Shown one piece after another: positions 35,908 to 45,542 of a stretch of DNA of 64,000 bases; the first letter of the stretch is position 1, and the number at the start of each line of letters is the position of its first letter. The notes below the pieces were generated by a model, which was not told where the DNA came from, ran no database searches, and worked only from the letters and a program-made list of their open reading frames with translations. Origin of the DNA: Azoarcus sp. DD4. GTDB lineage: Bacteria; Pseudomonadota; Gammaproteobacteria; Burkholderiales; Rhodocyclaceae. The DNA lies in assembly GCF_006496635.1 (NCBI RefSeq), contig NZ_CP022958.1, positions 1,798,001 to 1,862,000 of the forward strand, in the 5' to 3' direction. The translations under genes and the position numbers were made by a program.

Positions 35908-37527
35908 ATGATCGAGAACAAGGCTGCGACAGCGCGGGAACATCCCTTCCCGCGTGGAAAACTGGTCGTGCTCAAGTACGACATGGATTTCAAGATCACC
36001 TACGCGAACGAAGCCTGCGCCGAAATGGTGGGTTTTTCCCGCGAGTCGCTGATCGGTAGCAGCATCAAGGAGATCGCCCATCCGGACGTACCGCCGGAGT
36101 TGCTTGCCGACGTACGCGGAACGACCAGTACCGGCCGGCCGTGGCTGGGTCTGTCCAAGCTCAAGCACCAGGACGGCGGTGTCGCCTGGTCGGCGGCGCT
36201 GACCATTCCCGTGCGGCAGAACGGACGCAATGTCGGCTTCATGAGCCTGCGTAGTGAAGTACCGCGCGAACGGGTGCAGGCGGAAGAGGCGCTGTACGAG
36301 GCGATGCGGCGTAAGAAGGCGCGTTACAAGAGCCTCGACATGCCGGTGCGCAAGACCATCTCGAGCGCGGCGATGCTGTGGATGCTGGGCGGGCTGGGTT
36401 GCGGCATGGCGCTGATGATGGTGCTGGCCGGGCTGTTCGGAGGTCTCCCGCGAGCTTGGGCTGCGGCCATGAGCCTGACCGGCGCGGCGGGTCTGGCCGC
36501 CAGCCTGGTGCTGGTAGGCCGCTTGTGGCGACGCACGATCACCGAGTCGTCGATGATGCTCAAGGCCTTCGAGCGCATTGCCGAGGGCGATCTCACCAGC
36601 ATGTTGCCGGTTGGCCGCTCTGACGAGATGGGGCGCTTGATGGAGTCGCTGATGTACATGCAGGGGCGGCTGAAGGTGATGCTCGATGAGATCCGTCTTT
36701 CCGCCAGCCTGACCGACAAGGAGAACGCGACCCTGCGTGCCGAAGTGCAGGCTTTGCAGGAGTCCGCTCAGGCCCAGCGCGACCACATCCTCTCGGTATC
36801 GGCGGCATCCGAACAGAACAGCGCGGCTGTGGCCGAGGTGGCGGGTGGCGCCAAATCGTCGGCGCAGGCCGCCAACGATGCGCTGTCGCTGGTGGCCGAA
36901 GGCCGGACCCATCTCAACCAGACGGTGGGGGCGGCACGCCGGACGGTCGAGGCGGTGGAAGGCGCCAACCGGGCGATGCGCGCGCTCGGCGAGTCCATCC
37001 AGAGTGTGGCGACCATCTCCGCGGAGATTCGTGAGATCTCCGATCAGACCAACCTGCTGGCCCTCAACGCGGCGATCGAGGCGGCGCGCGCGGGCGAGGT
37101 CGGTCGCGGCTTTGCCGTGGTGGCGGACGAGGTGCGCAAGCTGGCCGAACGGACGGCCCACTGCACCGGCAACATCGCCAGCATGGTGGGCGATATCCGC
37201 CGGGTGTCCGATAGCGTGGCCGGCGACATGGACAAGGCGGCGGCGCTGGTCGGCGAGGCCAGCGGCAGCGCCGGCGACAGCCTCGACATCATGGGGCGCA
37301 TCGAACAGGGCAGCGGCAGGGTGGCGGGTCTTGCCGGCCATATCGCCGATGCCTCGGCCGAGCACTCGACCGCGTCCGAGCAGATCGCGCAGGACATGGA
37401 GATGATCTCCGGCCTGGTCGAACGCAGCGTGGCCGGGATAAACGCGGTCGATCGCGCGGCCGACGGTGTGCAGTCCAATGTCGGTAACCTGAAACAACTT
37501 GTCGGTTTCTTCCGCGTAGTGGCTTGA
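35908..37527 (+). CDS. PAS-containing methyl-accepting chemotaxis protein, Aer-like
   Basis: The 539-residue protein starts with a cytoplasmic PAS domain (about 15-120). A hydrophobic pair of helices follows (about 152-210), then a HAMP-like segment and a C-terminal signalling coiled coil. The tip sequence contains EISDQTNLLALNAAIEAARAG, the CheA/CheW contact. A PAS domain before the membrane and no periplasmic domain is the Aer plan, so it may sense redox state through FAD. No flagellar or che genes are nearby. Confidence 0.9.
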   Translation: MIENKAATAREHPFPRGKLVVLKYDMDFKITYANEACAEMVGFSRESLIGSSIKEIAHPDVPPELLADVRGTTSTGRPWLGLSKLKHQDGGVAWSAALTIPVRQNGRNVGFMSLRSEVPRERVQAEEALYEAMRRKKARYKSLDMPVRKTISSAAMLWMLGGLGCGMALMMVLAGLFGGLPRAWAAAMSLTGAAGLAASLVLVGRLWRRTITESSMMLKAFERIAEGDLTSMLPVGRSDEMGRLMESLMYMQGRLKVMLDEIRLSASLTDKENATLRAEVQALQESAQAQRDHILSVSAASEQNSAAVAEVAGGAKSSAQAANDALSLVAEGRTHLNQTVGAARRTVEAVEGANRAMRALGESIQSVATISAEIREISDQTNLLALNAAIEAARAGEVGRGFAVVADEVRKLAERTAHCTGNIASMVGDIRRVSDSVAGDMDKAAALVGEASGSAGDSLDIMGRIEQGSGRVAGLAGHIADASAEHSTASEQIAQDMEMISGLVERSVAGINAVDRAADGVQSNVGNLKQLVGFFRVVA

Positions 37528-37548
37528 ACGCGGTCGTCTTCGACCGGC

Positions 37549-37580
37549 AACAAAAAACCGCCTTTCGGCGGTTTTTTGTT
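37549..37580. terminator. Bidirectional terminator between the chemoreceptor gene and lpdA
   Basis: Arms AACAAAAAACCGCC and GGCGGTTTTTTGTT enclose a 4-base loop. The T-runs on both strands serve the two convergent transcripts. Confidence 0.9.
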
Positions 37581-37597
37581 GGTACGGCGGCGAGTGC

Positions 37598-39364
37598 TCA
37601 TTTCTTCCGCATTGGTGGGAGGTCGGTGCAACTGCCGTGCGCGACCTCGGCCGCCATGCCCACCGTTTCGCCCAGGGTGGGGTGCGGGTGGATGGTCTTG
37701 CCGATGTCGACCGCGTCCGCGCCCATTTCCACCGCCAGGCAGACTTCGCCGATCATGTCGCCGGCCGAGGGGCCGACGATGGTGCCGCCGATTACGCGGT
37801 GGGTTTCGGCGTCGAAGATCAGCTTGGTGAAGCCGTAGTCGGCGCCGTTGGCAATTGCGCGTCCGGAAGCCGCCCACGGGAACTTCGCCACCTCGACCTT
37901 CTTGCCCTCGGCCTTGGCCTGGGCTTCGGTATAGCCGACCCAGGCCACTTCCGGATGGGTGTAGGCCACGCCCGGGATGACGGTGGCGTCGAAGGCCGCC
38001 TTGTGACCGGCCGCAACTTCCGCCGCGACGTGGGCCTCGTGCACCGCCTTGTGGGCGAGCATGGGCTGGCCGACGATGTCGCCGATCGCGAAGATGTGCG
38101 GCACGTTGGTGCGCATCTGCGCATCCACCGGGATGAAGCCGCGTTCGCCGACCACCACGCCCGCCTTTTCGGCGCCGATCTTCTTGCCGTTGGGCGAGCG
38201 GCCCGCCGACTGCAGGATCATGTCGTAGCACACCGGCTCGGCAGGCGCGCCTTCGCCTTCGAACTTGACCCACAGGCCGTCGTCCTTCGCCTCGACGGCC
38301 GCGGTCTTGGTCTTGAGCATGACCTTGTCGAAGCGGTGGGCGTTCTGCTTTTCCCACACCTTGACCGCATCGCGGTCCGGACCCTGCATCAGGCCGTCGA
38401 GCATTTCGACGACGTCGATGCGCGCGCCCAGGGTGGAATACACCGTGGCCATTTCGAGGCCGATGATGCCGCCACCGATGACCAGCATCTTGCCCGGCAC
38501 CTGACGCAGTTCGAGCGCGCCGGTGGAGTCGACGATGCGCGGGTCGCGCGGGATGAAGGGCAGGTGCACCGCGGCGCTGCCTGCGGCGATGATGCACTGC
38601 TTGAACTTCACCACCTTCTTCGCGCCGGTCTTGTCCTGGGCGTTGCCGGTGGTTTCCTCGACCTCGAGGTGATGCGGGTCGAGGAAGCTGCCGTAGCCGC
38701 GGATCACGTCCACCTTGCGCGCCTTGGCCATGCCGGAGAGGCCGCCGGTGAGCTTGCCGATCACGCCGTCCTTGTGCTTGCGCAACGCATCGACATCGAC
38801 CGAAGGCTTGGCGAAGCTGATGCCGGCCGTACCGACGTGCTCGGCTTCCTCGATCACCGCGGCGACATGTAGCAGCGCCTTGGACGGGATGCAGCCGACG
38901 TTCAGGCATACGCCGCCCAGCGTCGCATAACGCTCGATGATCGCGGTCTTGAGGCCGAGGTCGGCGGCGCGGAAGGCGGCCGAGTAGCCGCCGGGGCCGG
39001 CGCCGAGCACCACCATGTCGTACTCGACGTCGGCACTGCCGGCGTGGCTGGCGGCAGCCGGGGCCGCCACCGCTGCAGCGGCGGGCGCTGCCGCCGGCGC
39101 CGGGGCGGGGGCAGCGGCAGCGTCGCCCGCCGCTTCCACCTTGAGCAGCACCGCACCTTCGCCGACCTTGTCGCCGACCTTGACCAGCACTTCCCTGACC
39201 ACGCCGGCCGCCGACGACGGCACGTCCATCGTGGCCTTGTCGGACTCGAGGGTGCAGATCGCGTCGTCCACCTTGATGCTGTCGCCGACCTTCACGAACA
39301 GCTCGATCACCGGCACCGAGTCGAAATCGCCGATGTCCGGAACCTTCACTTCTACGAGGCTCAT
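37598..39364 (-). CDS. lpdA: Dihydrolipoamide dehydrogenase (E3) with lipoyl domain
   Basis: E3 reoxidises dihydrolipoamide in the pyruvate dehydrogenase complex with NAD+. The 588-residue protein carries an extra N-terminal lipoyl domain with K43 in ESDKATMD, an Ala/Pro linker (about 80-112), and the FAD enzyme with GAGPGG and redox cysteines C154 and C159 in GGVCLNVGCIPSK. This lipoyl-E3 architecture is known in Neisseria and Ralstonia-type complexes. It is the last gene of the aceE-aceF-lpdA operon. Confidence 0.96.
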   Translation of the reverse strand: MSLVEVKVPDIGDFDSVPVIELFVKVGDSIKVDDAICTLESDKATMDVPSSAAGVVREVLVKVGDKVGEGAVLLKVEAAGDAAAAPAPAPAAAPAAAAVAAPAAASHAGSADVEYDMVVLGAGPGGYSAAFRAADLGLKTAIIERYATLGGVCLNVGCIPSKALLHVAAVIEEAEHVGTAGISFAKPSVDVDALRKHKDGVIGKLTGGLSGMAKARKVDVIRGYGSFLDPHHLEVEETTGNAQDKTGAKKVVKFKQCIIAAGSAAVHLPFIPRDPRIVDSTGALELRQVPGKMLVIGGGIIGLEMATVYSTLGARIDVVEMLDGLMQGPDRDAVKVWEKQNAHRFDKVMLKTKTAAVEAKDDGLWVKFEGEGAPAEPVCYDMILQSAGRSPNGKKIGAEKAGVVVGERGFIPVDAQMRTNVPHIFAIGDIVGQPMLAHKAVHEAHVAAEVAAGHKAAFDATVIPGVAYTHPEVAWVGYTEAQAKAEGKKVEVAKFPWAASGRAIANGADYGFTKLIFDAETHRVIGGTIVGPSAGDMIGEVCLAVEMGADAVDIGKTIHPHPTLGETVGMAAEVAHGSCTDLPPMRKK

Positions 39365-39374
39365 GGCGATCTCC

Positions 39375-41021
39375 TTACAGCATGACCCGACGGAAGTCGG
39401 CCAGCAGTTGGGCGAGGTAGACGTTGAAGCGGGTGGCGAGTGCGCCGTCGATCACGCGGTGGTCGGCGGTCAGCGACATCGGCAGGGTGAGGCGGGGCAC
39501 GAAAGCCTTGCCGTCCCACACTGGCTTCATCACCGATTTGTTGACACCGAGGATGGCCACTTCCGGTGCATTGACGATGGGCGCGAAGTAGGTGCCACCG
39601 ATGCCGCCCAGCGACGAGATGGTGAAGCAGGCGCCGGACATGTCGGCCGGGCCGAGCTTGCCGTCGCGCGCCTTCTTGGCGAGCGCGCCGGTTTCGGCGG
39701 CGATCTCGAACACGCTCTTCTTGTCGGCGTCCTTCACCACCGGCACGACCAGGCCGTTGGGGGTGTCGGCCGCGAAGGCGATGTTGAAATACTTCTTGTA
39801 GACGAGGTTGTCACCGTCGAGCGAGGTATTGAACTCCGGGAATTCCTGCAGCGCGCGCACCGATGCCTTGATGATGAAGGCGAGCATGGTGAGCTTCTTG
39901 CCGGACTTCTCGTACTCCTTGTTCATCTGGACGCGGAAGGCTTCCAGATCGGTGATGTCGGCATCCTCGTGGTAGGTCACTGCCGGGATCATCACCCAGT
40001 TGCGGGCGAGGTTCTGGCCGGAGATCTTCTTGATGCGGGACAGCGGCTTGATCTCGACCTCGCCGAACTTGGCGAAATCGACCTTGGGCCAGGGCAGCAG
40101 GTCCAGACCGCCGCCCAGGCTGGCGCCGGCGGCAGCGGCCGGGGTCTTGCCCGGGACAACGCCGGTGCTCATCGCGCCCTTGATGAAGGCGGCGACGTCT
40201 TCCTTGAGGATGCGATTCTTCGGGCCAGTGGCCTTGACCTGGCCGAGGTCGACGCCGAGCTCGCGGGCGAAGGCGCGCACCGACGGGCTGGCGTGCACCT
40301 TGCCGCCGAGGGTGACGGCCGAGGGCGCGGCTGGCGCGGCGGCAGCCACAGGGGCGGGTGCGGCAGCCGGAGCGGCCGCGGGCGCAGCGGCAGGCGCCGG
40401 AGCGGGGGCCGCGGCCGGTGCCGGCGCAGTAGCCGCGGCGGCAGGGGCCGCGCCGCTCTCCAGCTTGAGCAGCAGGCTGCCCTGCGACACCTTGTCGCCG
40501 ACCTTGACCAGCACTTCCTTGACCACGCCGGCTGCCGAGGACGGCACGTCCATGGTGGCCTTGTCGGATTCCAGCGTGGCGATGGCGTCGTCCACCTTGA
40601 GGGTGTCGCCGACCTTCACGTACAGCTCGATCACCGGCACGTCGGAGAAGTCGCCGATGTCCGGCACTACCACCTCGACCACGCCGCCGCCAGCGGCGGG
40701 CGCCGCAACCGGGGCTGCGGTCGGAGCGGGGGCCGGTGCCGGAGCGGCGGCAGCCGGCGCGGCAGCGGCAGCGGCAGCGCCGGCTGCCTCCACCTTGATC
40801 AGCAGCGTGCCTTCCGACACCTTGTCGCCGATCTGGACCAGCACTTCCCTGACCACGCCGGCGGCGGACGAAGGCACGTCCATGGTTGCCTTGTCGGATT
40901 CGAGCGTGGCGATGGCGTCATCGACGGCGATGGTGTCGCCGACCTTGACGAACAGTTCGATCACCGGCACGGCGTCGAAATCGCCGATGTCCGGAACCTT
41001 GACTTCAATGAGTTGGCTCAT
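39375..41021 (-). CDS. aceF: Dihydrolipoamide acetyltransferase (E2)
   Basis: E2 is the core of the pyruvate dehydrogenase complex and transfers acetyl groups to CoA. The 548-residue protein has two lipoyl domains (K44 and K154, each in ESDKATMD), separated by Ala/Pro linkers, then the peripheral subunit-binding domain (about 242-280) and the catalytic domain with H521 and D525 in DHRVIDG. It begins 20 bases after aceE and ends 10 bases before lpdA. Confidence 0.97.
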   Translation of the reverse strand: MSQLIEVKVPDIGDFDAVPVIELFVKVGDTIAVDDAIATLESDKATMDVPSSAAGVVREVLVQIGDKVSEGTLLIKVEAAGAAAAAAAPAAAAPAPAPAPTAAPVAAPAAGGGVVEVVVPDIGDFSDVPVIELYVKVGDTLKVDDAIATLESDKATMDVPSSAAGVVKEVLVKVGDKVSQGSLLLKLESGAAPAAAATAPAPAAAPAPAPAAAPAAAPAAAPAPVAAAAPAAPSAVTLGGKVHASPSVRAFARELGVDLGQVKATGPKNRILKEDVAAFIKGAMSTGVVPGKTPAAAAGASLGGGLDLLPWPKVDFAKFGEVEIKPLSRIKKISGQNLARNWVMIPAVTYHEDADITDLEAFRVQMNKEYEKSGKKLTMLAFIIKASVRALQEFPEFNTSLDGDNLVYKKYFNIAFAADTPNGLVVPVVKDADKKSVFEIAAETGALAKKARDGKLGPADMSGACFTISSLGGIGGTYFAPIVNAPEVAILGVNKSVMKPVWDGKAFVPRLTLPMSLTADHRVIDGALATRFNVYLAQLLADFRRVML

Positions 41022-41041
41022 GTTCTTGTCTCCCTTGGCAC

Positions 41042-43723
41042 TCAGACGGACAGCGGGTTCGGCTTGTTCGGGTCAAGCTGGTACTTGACCAGGGCAGCGG
41101 CAACCTTGTCGCGTTCGATGGTGCCTTCGTCGGCAAGCGCCTTGAGCGCGGCCAGCGCAACCCAGCGGCGATCCACCTCGAAGAAGTGGCGCAGTTGTTC
41201 GCGGGTGTCGGAGCGGCCGAAGCCGTCGGTGCCCAGCGTGACGTAGCGGCCCGGCACGAAGGGACGGATCTGCTCGGCAAACATGCGGATGTAGTCGGTA
41301 GCGGCGATCACCGGGCCTTGGGCGCCGGCAAGCTTCTGTGCCACGTGGGACTGCTTCGGCGCTTCCAGCGGATGCAGCATGTTCCAGCGTTCGGCGTCCT
41401 GGCCGTCGCGGGCCAGTTCGTTGAAGCTCGGGCAGCCCCAGATGTCGGCTTCCACGCCCCAGTCGTTCTTCAGCAGGTCTGCAGCGGCGATCACCTCGCG
41501 GAAGATCGTGCCCGAACCCAGCAGCTGGACGCGCGGACCGGCCTTGTCGGCACCCTTGCGGAAGGCGTACATGCCCTTGAGGATGTCCTGCTCGGCACCG
41601 GCCGGCATCTCGGGATGTTCGTAGTTCTCGTTCATCACCGTGATGTAGTAGTAGACGTCCTCCTGCTCGGCGAACATCCGGCGCATGCCGTCCTGCACCA
41701 CCACCGCCACTTCGTACTGGAAGGTCGGATCGTAGCTGACGCAGTTCGGGATCATGTTGGCGAGCAGGAGGCTGTGGCCGTCTTCGTGCTGCAGGCCTTC
41801 GCCGTTCAGCGTGGTGCGGCCGGCGGTGCCGCCGATCATGAAACCGCGGGTTCGCTGGTCGGCTGCCGCCCAGCACAGGTCCATGGTGCGCTGCAGGCCG
41901 AACATCGAATAGAAGATGTAGAACGGCACCATCTGCACGTTATGCACGCTGTAGGCGGTGCCGGCGGCGATCCAGTCGGCCATTGCGCCGGCTTCGTTGA
42001 TCCCTTCCTGCAGCACCTGGCCGGTCTTCGATTCCTTGTAGAACATCAGCTGGTCATGGTCTTCCGGCACGTAGTTCTGGCCTTGCTGGTTCCAGATACC
42101 GTACTGGCGGAACATGCCTTCCATGCCGAAGGTGCGCGATTCGTCCGGCACGATGGGGACGATGTGGCGGCCGATGCCCTTGTCTTTCAACAGGGTGTTC
42201 ATGATGCGCACGACGGCCATCGTGGTCGACAGTTCGCGACCTTCGCCGGAGGCCTTCAGCAGTGCTTCGAAGGCGGACAGCGGCGGCACCGGCAGCGCGT
42301 CGGCGGTGCGGCGGCGCTGCGGCAGGAAGCCGCCCAGCGCGACGCGGCGCTCCATCATGTACTTGTGCTCGGCCGAGCCTTCCTCGAATTTGAGGTAGGG
42401 CAGCTTTTCGAGCTGGTCGTCCGGTACGGGCAGGCCGAAGCGGTCGCGGAAGCGGCGGATGGCATCGAGGTCCAGCTTCTTCTGCTGGTGGGAGATGTTC
42501 ATCGCCTCGCCGGCGCCGCCCATGCCGAAGCCCTTGATGGTCTTGGCCAGGATCAGCGTGGGCTGGCCCTTGTGTTCGGACGCGGCCTTGTAGGCGGCGA
42601 AGATCTTGAAGAGGTCGTGGCCACCGCGGTTGAGGTTCCAGATCTCATCGTCGGTCCAGTCGGCGACAAGTTCCTTCAGTTCGGGCGTGTTGAAGAAGTG
42701 CTCGCGGACGTAGGCGCCGTTCTTGGCCTTGAAGGTCTGATATTCGCCGTCCACGCAATCCATCATGCGCTTCTTGAGGATGCCCTTCTTGTCGCGCTGG
42801 AGCAGGGTGTCCCAGTGGGTGCCCCAGATGACCTTGATGACGTTCCAGCCCGCACCGCGGAATTCGGACTCCAGTTCCTGGATGATCTTGCCATTGCCGC
42901 GCACCGGGCCGTCCAGGCGTTGCAGGTTGCAGTTGATGACGAACACCAGGTTGTCGAGCTTCTCGCGTGCGGCCATGCCGATGGCGCCGAGCGATTCGAC
43001 CTCGTCGGTCTCGCCGTCGCCGAGGAAGGCCCAGACCTTGCGCTGGTCGGCCTTGGCTGCATCGATCAGGCCGCGGCTGGCTAGGTACTTGGTGAAGCGG
43101 GCGGTGTAGATGGCCTGCAGCGGGCCCAGGCCCATCGACACGGTGGGGAACTGCCAGAAGTCCGGCATCAGCCAGGGGTGCGGGTAGGACGAGATGCCCT
43201 TGCCGTCAACTTCCTGGCGGAAATTGTCCATCTGCTCTTCGGTCAGGCGACCGAGCATGAAGGCGCGCGCATAGACGCCAGGCACCGAGTGGCCCTGGAA
43301 ATAGATCATGTCGCCGTCGTGGTCGGCGGAAGGGGCATGCCAGAAGTGCGAGAAGCCGACGTCGTAAAGGGCGGCGGCGGAAGCGAAGGAGGCGATGTGG
43401 CCGCCGACGTTGGTGTGCTTGTTGGCGCGCACCACCATCGCCATGGCGTTCCAGCGGATGTAGGAGTGCAGCTTGATTTCCATGTCCGGGTCGCCGGGAT
43501 AGCGCGGCTGGGCATCGGCCGGAATGGTGTTGATGTACTGGGTGGTAGCGGAGTAGGGGATGTCTACGCCTTCCTCACGGGCCGATTCGATCAGCTTCTC
43601 GATGAGGTAGTGGGCTCGTGCAGAGCCTTCGTTTTCGATGACGCCGGCGAGTGCCTGCAGCCATTCCTGCGTCTCCTGCGTGTCCGGGTCGGTTTGCAGG
43701 AAGGCGTTGGTTGTTCCGGTCAT
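41042..43723 (-). CDS. aceE: Pyruvate dehydrogenase E1 component, homodimeric type
   Basis: This thiamine-diphosphate enzyme of 893 residues decarboxylates pyruvate and acetylates the lipoyl groups of E2. It has the TPP motif starting GDGETDE near residue 234 and closing at NCN, and the long single-chain E1 layout of proteobacteria. The start MTGTTNAFLQ is set by GAGGAGAC before the ATG. A sigma-70 promoter lies about 110-135 bases upstream. Confidence 0.97.
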   Translation of the reverse strand: MTGTTNAFLQTDPDTQETQEWLQALAGVIENEGSARAHYLIEKLIESAREEGVDIPYSATTQYINTIPADAQPRYPGDPDMEIKLHSYIRWNAMAMVVRANKHTNVGGHIASFASAAALYDVGFSHFWHAPSADHDGDMIYFQGHSVPGVYARAFMLGRLTEEQMDNFRQEVDGKGISSYPHPWLMPDFWQFPTVSMGLGPLQAIYTARFTKYLASRGLIDAAKADQRKVWAFLGDGETDEVESLGAIGMAAREKLDNLVFVINCNLQRLDGPVRGNGKIIQELESEFRGAGWNVIKVIWGTHWDTLLQRDKKGILKKRMMDCVDGEYQTFKAKNGAYVREHFFNTPELKELVADWTDDEIWNLNRGGHDLFKIFAAYKAASEHKGQPTLILAKTIKGFGMGGAGEAMNISHQQKKLDLDAIRRFRDRFGLPVPDDQLEKLPYLKFEEGSAEHKYMMERRVALGGFLPQRRRTADALPVPPLSAFEALLKASGEGRELSTTMAVVRIMNTLLKDKGIGRHIVPIVPDESRTFGMEGMFRQYGIWNQQGQNYVPEDHDQLMFYKESKTGQVLQEGINEAGAMADWIAAGTAYSVHNVQMVPFYIFYSMFGLQRTMDLCWAAADQRTRGFMIGGTAGRTTLNGEGLQHEDGHSLLLANMIPNCVSYDPTFQYEVAVVVQDGMRRMFAEQEDVYYYITVMNENYEHPEMPAGAEQDILKGMYAFRKGADKAGPRVQLLGSGTIFREVIAAADLLKNDWGVEADIWGCPSFNELARDGQDAERWNMLHPLEAPKQSHVAQKLAGAQGPVIAATDYIRMFAEQIRPFVPGRYVTLGTDGFGRSDTREQLRHFFEVDRRWVALAALKALADEGTIERDKVAAALVKYQLDPNKPNPLSV

Positions 43724-43830
43724 GGTTTGTCTCCTCATGACGTGCGGTTGGTGGATCCCGCCCGGTAAGGCGGGAGGTTTCTCGGAATCGCGCGTGACCG
43801 ATCCAGGGTGCTGGTCGATCATCTTTTCAA

Positions 43831-43859
43831 ACTATAAAACGAAGTTTCGGGATGTGCAA
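43831..43859 (-). promoter_or_regulatory. Sigma-70 promoter of aceE-aceF-lpdA
   Basis: On the minus strand TTGCAC (43859-43854) and TATAGT (43836-43831) have a 17-base spacer. The start would be near 43824, giving a leader of about 100 bases with a small CCCGCC/GGCGGG hairpin before the ribosome site. Confidence 0.78.
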
Positions 43860-44017
43860 TGAACTCGTTGTGTTCGATTTCCGTGAAACAGGGAAGACCG
43901 GATCTGAAACAGACGATGAGATCGCGCATTCATGCGCGCAGGGAAAGCCGATTGGCATGCGGCGGTGCAAAAGGCGGGGCGCGTGCGGGCAGTCGTCGCG
44001 CGGCAATCGGAGCGGGG

Positions 44018-44067
44018 AAAAAAATCGGCCGGGGGTGAGGGAGGGAGGGAGAGGTCCCCCGGCCGAT
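44018..44067 (-). terminator. Rho-independent terminator of the binding-protein gene
   Basis: Read on the minus strand, a 12-bp stem (ATCGGCCGGGGG with CCCCCGGCCGAT) has a 20-base pyrimidine-rich loop and is followed by seven T residues. The unusually long loop is a string of CCCT repeats. Confidence 0.87.
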
Positions 44068-44156
44068 CAGGAAAAGCGTGGCGACTCGCAGCCTGAAACC
44101 GCTGTCGCAAGCCAGCCGGCACCCGGGACCAAAGGCCAGGGCCGACTGGCACGGGA

Positions 44157-45371
44157 TCATTGCCGTACCGCCCGGCGGCGGTCCTCGTCGTACGCAAATA
44201 CGATCAGACCTTTGCGCACCTCGCCCATATGTATATGTTGCGATGCGGTAAAGGTTTCGTGCGAGTCTCTAGAGAAGGGACGATCATACGTCATGATCAC
44301 GCCTTCGACCGGGTTGCGCAGGTTTTCCAGCGCGTCCCGGATCCGGTCTCCGTCGGTGCTGCCCGCCTGTCGGATCGCTGCCGCGAGCAGAAGGACGGAA
44401 TCATACCCCTGCGCCGCGGCCGGCGGCACCGGAATTCGCTCCGTGCCGGTGGCTCTGCGCCAGGCCTCCAGAAAGGCACGGCGCCGGGGGGTGGTCGGTT
44501 CGGCAATGAAGGTCTGCGGCATGCGCGCGCCCTCGGCGTTGGGGCCGGCATTGTCGATGAAATTGGACATTGCCAGCGTCCAGCTGCCGACCAGCGGCAC
44601 GCTCCAGTTCATCCTCGCCATGCCGTTCGCGATCTGCGCCAGTTCGGGACCGATGCCGTAAGTCAGGATAACCTGCGCGCCGGCGTCGCGCGCGCGCTGC
44701 AACTGCGCGGTCATGTCGACCTGACGCAGATGGAAGCGCTCGACCGTGACTGGCCGGATGTTGTGTTCTTCCAGTGCGTGCTGAAGGTCGAGGCGTCCGA
44801 GCAGGCCGTAGTTGGTGGCGTCGTGGAAGATGGCGATGCGGGTGAAGCGGCGGCGCAACACCGCCTCTTCCACGATCATCTTCGCCTGCAGGGTGTCGTT
44901 CGCCGAGACGCGGAAGATGAAGTTGTCCGGATGTTCGGGTGGCAGGAACTGCTTGGTGATGAGCGACCCGGTGGCCACCGCGGTCAGCATGGGGATGCGA
45001 GCTTCCTGATAATGGCGCTGGCTGGCGAGGGCTACGCCGGTATTGACGATGCCTAGGCCTGCGACGACGTGTTCGCGCTGGATGAACTCCTGGGCGATCA
45101 GCGTGCCGCGCTCGTTGCGCGCTTCGTCGTCGCGTTCGACCAGTTCGAACGGTCGGCCGAGCACGCCACCGCTCGCGTTGATTTCCGCAGTGGCGATGCG
45201 GATGCCCTCGCGCATGGAGATGCCCATGGGGCTGGAACCGCCGGTGAATGGGCCGGAAACGCCGATCCGGATCGGGTCGGGCATGGCGGCCTGGACCTGA
45301 AGAGGCTGCAACAAGAGCAGCAGCGCGACTAGATGCGCGCGACACGAACGGAAGAATCCGGCGGAGAGCAT
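44157..45371 (-). CDS. Periplasmic binding protein of the branched-chain amino acid (LivK) type
   Basis: This is a 404-residue type I solute-binding protein. A signal peptide ends near residue 28 (VQA), followed by IRIGVSGPFTGGSSPMG, the classic opening of LivK-like proteins. No permease or ATPase genes are next to it. It is divergent from a sensor kinase and response regulator, so it may deliver a ligand signal to the kinase rather than feed a transporter. An upstream start at 45404 would precede the signal peptide needlessly. The ligand is unknown. Confidence 0.87.
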   Translation of the reverse strand: MLSAGFFRSCRAHLVALLLLLQPLQVQAAMPDPIRIGVSGPFTGGSSPMGISMREGIRIATAEINASGGVLGRPFELVERDDEARNERGTLIAQEFIQREHVVAGLGIVNTGVALASQRHYQEARIPMLTAVATGSLITKQFLPPEHPDNFIFRVSANDTLQAKMIVEEAVLRRRFTRIAIFHDATNYGLLGRLDLQHALEEHNIRPVTVERFHLRQVDMTAQLQRARDAGAQVILTYGIGPELAQIANGMARMNWSVPLVGSWTLAMSNFIDNAGPNAEGARMPQTFIAEPTTPRRRAFLEAWRRATGTERIPVPPAAAQGYDSVLLLAAAIRQAGSTDGDRIRDALENLRNPVEGVIMTYDRPFSRDSHETFTASQHIHMGEVRKGLIVFAYDEDRRRAVRQ

Positions 45372-45542
45372 GGCGGCTACTTTATGACTGGCCGACCGTC
45401 GCAAGAATTGGCGGAAACCCCAAGGACTGTAGGGGCGCTAGGGTTAAACCGTATGTCGGGGATGGCTGCTGCCGGGAACAATGCCACAATGTCCCTCCGT
45501 CGCGCAGCTGGTGTCTGGCGGCGGCTCAACCTGCCCTCCCTC

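Larger units (their letters stand above)
43724..44156. other. Intergenic region between aceE and the binding-protein gene
   Basis: This 433-base gap carries the aceE leader and promoter (43831-43859) and the terminator of the periplasmic binding-protein gene (44018-44067). Between 43860 and 44017 I see no convincing gene, tRNA or terminator, only G/C-rich sequence. Confidence 0.7.

Noticed and set aside
39041..40800. Ala/Pro-rich repeats in aceF and lpdA as a possible DNA repeat array
   Set aside because: They are the usual flexible linkers between lipoyl domains.
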